Both the position numbers and the translations under genes were made by a program. Source: Chloroflexota bacterium (GTDB lineage: Bacteria > Chloroflexota > Dehalococcoidia > GIF9 > UBA5629). Taken from it: DNA of 5,674 bases. The stretch spans positions 1-5,674 of the forward strand of contig JAPLHJ010000220.1 of assembly GCA_026389675.1 (NCBI GenBank), in the 5' to 3' direction. The notes under the pieces were generated by a model that did not search any database, had not been told where the DNA came from, and saw only the letters and a list, made by a program, of their open reading frames with translations. Below, piece by piece: positions 4,905 through 5,674 of the stretch. Within the stretch, counting starts at the first letter, position 1; each line of letters begins with the position of its first letter.

Positions 4905-5674
4905 ATGGCCTGTACACCTGATATTAAAGCGTATTTGCAGGACAAGCTCAAGACCCGTTTCATAGGGCGGGAATTAAAATACGTGGAAACGGCCACTTCA
5001 ACACAGGATGTAGCTAAGGAACTGGCTGAGCAGGGCGCCGCTGAGGGCACGGCGGTGATTGCGGGTCAGCAGCGATCCGGACGCGGCAGGATGGGCAGAT
5101 CGTGGCTTTCACCCGCGGGGGGACTGGCCACCTCCATCATCCTGCGTCCGTCCATGGCCTCTGTGTACCTGCTTCCGGCCATCTGCTCGTTGGCCGTATA
5201 CCGCACACTGGGGAAGCTGGGCATTAAAGCCGGCATAAAATGGCCCAACGATGTGCTCATCCAGGGAAAAAAGGCCTGCGGCATACTCATTGAGCACAGC
5301 CTGACGGCGGGTGAACTGAGGTATTCGATCGTGGGCATAGGCATAAACGTCAATTTCGATACCGGCAGCTATCCCGAAATAGCGGACATAGCCACCTCGC
5401 TCTCCGCGCAACTGGGCCGCGAGTTGTCCATCGCTGAAGTGACGCTGCGCCTTTATACGGAACTTGAAGCTATCTACACCCGTACCGGCGAACCGGACCG
5501 CATAATCGATGAATGGTCAAAGCATATGGTCACCATTGGGCAGATGGTCAGCGCGGATTTCCACGGCAGCAGGATCGACGGCAGGGCGGAAGGGGTCAAC
5601 CGGCAGGGCAACCTGGTGGTGCGACTCAGCGACAGGTCGATTAAAGAGATAGTAGCCGGTGACGTTACTATCAG
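4905..5674 (+). CDS. birA: Biotin-[acetyl-CoA-carboxylase] ligase, class I (3' end outside window)
   Basis: This enzyme activates biotin with ATP to biotinyl-5'-AMP and transfers it to the lysine of biotin carboxyl carrier domains in the cytoplasm. The frame is open from the ATG at 4905 to the window end, giving 256 residues. Visible are ETATSTQDVA (28-37), the biotin/ATP-binding loop GQQRSGRGRMGRSWLSP (54-70), KWPNDVLI (112-119) followed by KKACGILIE (122-130) with the lysine that contacts adenylate, GIGINVN (144-150), and a C-terminal SH3-like domain (about 208-256: GQMVSADFHG, EGVNRQGNLVV). Only about 25 residues precede the catalytic domain, so the winged-helix repressor domain of E. coli BirA is absent and it is not expected to be a DNA-binding biotin repressor. 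Homology suggests only a few residues are missing. No Shine-Dalgarno precedes the ATG. It is divergent from the sirtuin gene. Confidence 0.93.
   Translation, partial: MACTPDIKAYLQDKLKTRFIGRELKYVETATSTQDVAKELAEQGAAEGTAVIAGQQRSGRGRMGRSWLSPAGGLATSIILRPSMASVYLLPAICSLAVYRTLGKLGIKAGIKWPNDVLIQGKKACGILIEHSLTAGELRYSIVGIGINVNFDTGSYPEIADIATSLSAQLGRELSIAEVTLRLYTELEAIYTRTGEPDRIIDEWSKHMVTIGQMVSADFHGSRIDGRAEGVNRQGNLVVRLSDRSIKEIVAGDVTI

Noticed and set aside
5066..5411. Two overlapping minus-strand frames within birA
   Set aside because: The plus strand encodes an unmistakable biotin ligase across the whole stretch; the minus frames have no motifs.

Overview
The window reads as a densely packed bacterial chromosome segment with a GC content a little above one half. 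It carries a partial purine-biosynthesis cluster, two surface lipoproteins, a sirtuin and a biotin ligase. Class II lipoprotein signals, Shine-Dalgarno sites, frequent TTG starts and a PurS-type (three-subunit) FGAM synthetase show a bacterium. The combination, with PKD-like lipoproteins, would suit an uncultured Chloroflexota/Dehalococcoidia-like lineage. That placement is an inference from general resemblance only and has not been checked against a database.

Layout. Bases 2-1952 (+): the 3' part of purB, then purC, then purS. They are tightly spaced (10 nt, then a 14 nt overlap) and form one transcription unit for de novo purine synthesis. purS is broken by an exact 8-bp tandem duplication (TTGAGATC twice, 1814-1829). 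Removing one copy restores a normal 85-residue PurS. Bases 1957-3967 (-): two secreted lipoprotein genes that converge on the pur operon with only 4 nt between stop codons. They share a homologous C-terminal beta-rich module; the longer, upstream one also has two Ig/PKD-like domains. Bases 4025-4816 (-): a complete NAD-dependent sirtuin deacylase. Bases 4905-5674 (+): a biotin-protein ligase without a DNA-binding domain, running off the window end.

Regulation. The 88-bp divergent gap between the sirtuin and birA holds a perfect TATAAT for the sirtuin. Its -35 box overlaps the probable -10 of birA, and birA lacks a Shine-Dalgarno and may be leaderless. A good TTGACA/17/TAGATT promoter overlapping the sirtuin stop codon probably starts separate transcription of the lipoprotein pair.

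No CRISPR array, insertion sequence, tRNA, rRNA or new multi-gene system is visible. The most notable items are the purS duplication frameshift, the paralogous lipoprotein pair and the overlapping divergent promoters. There is no gene-free stretch above 300 bases; the largest gaps are 94 bp (2704-2797) and 88 bp (4817-4904).
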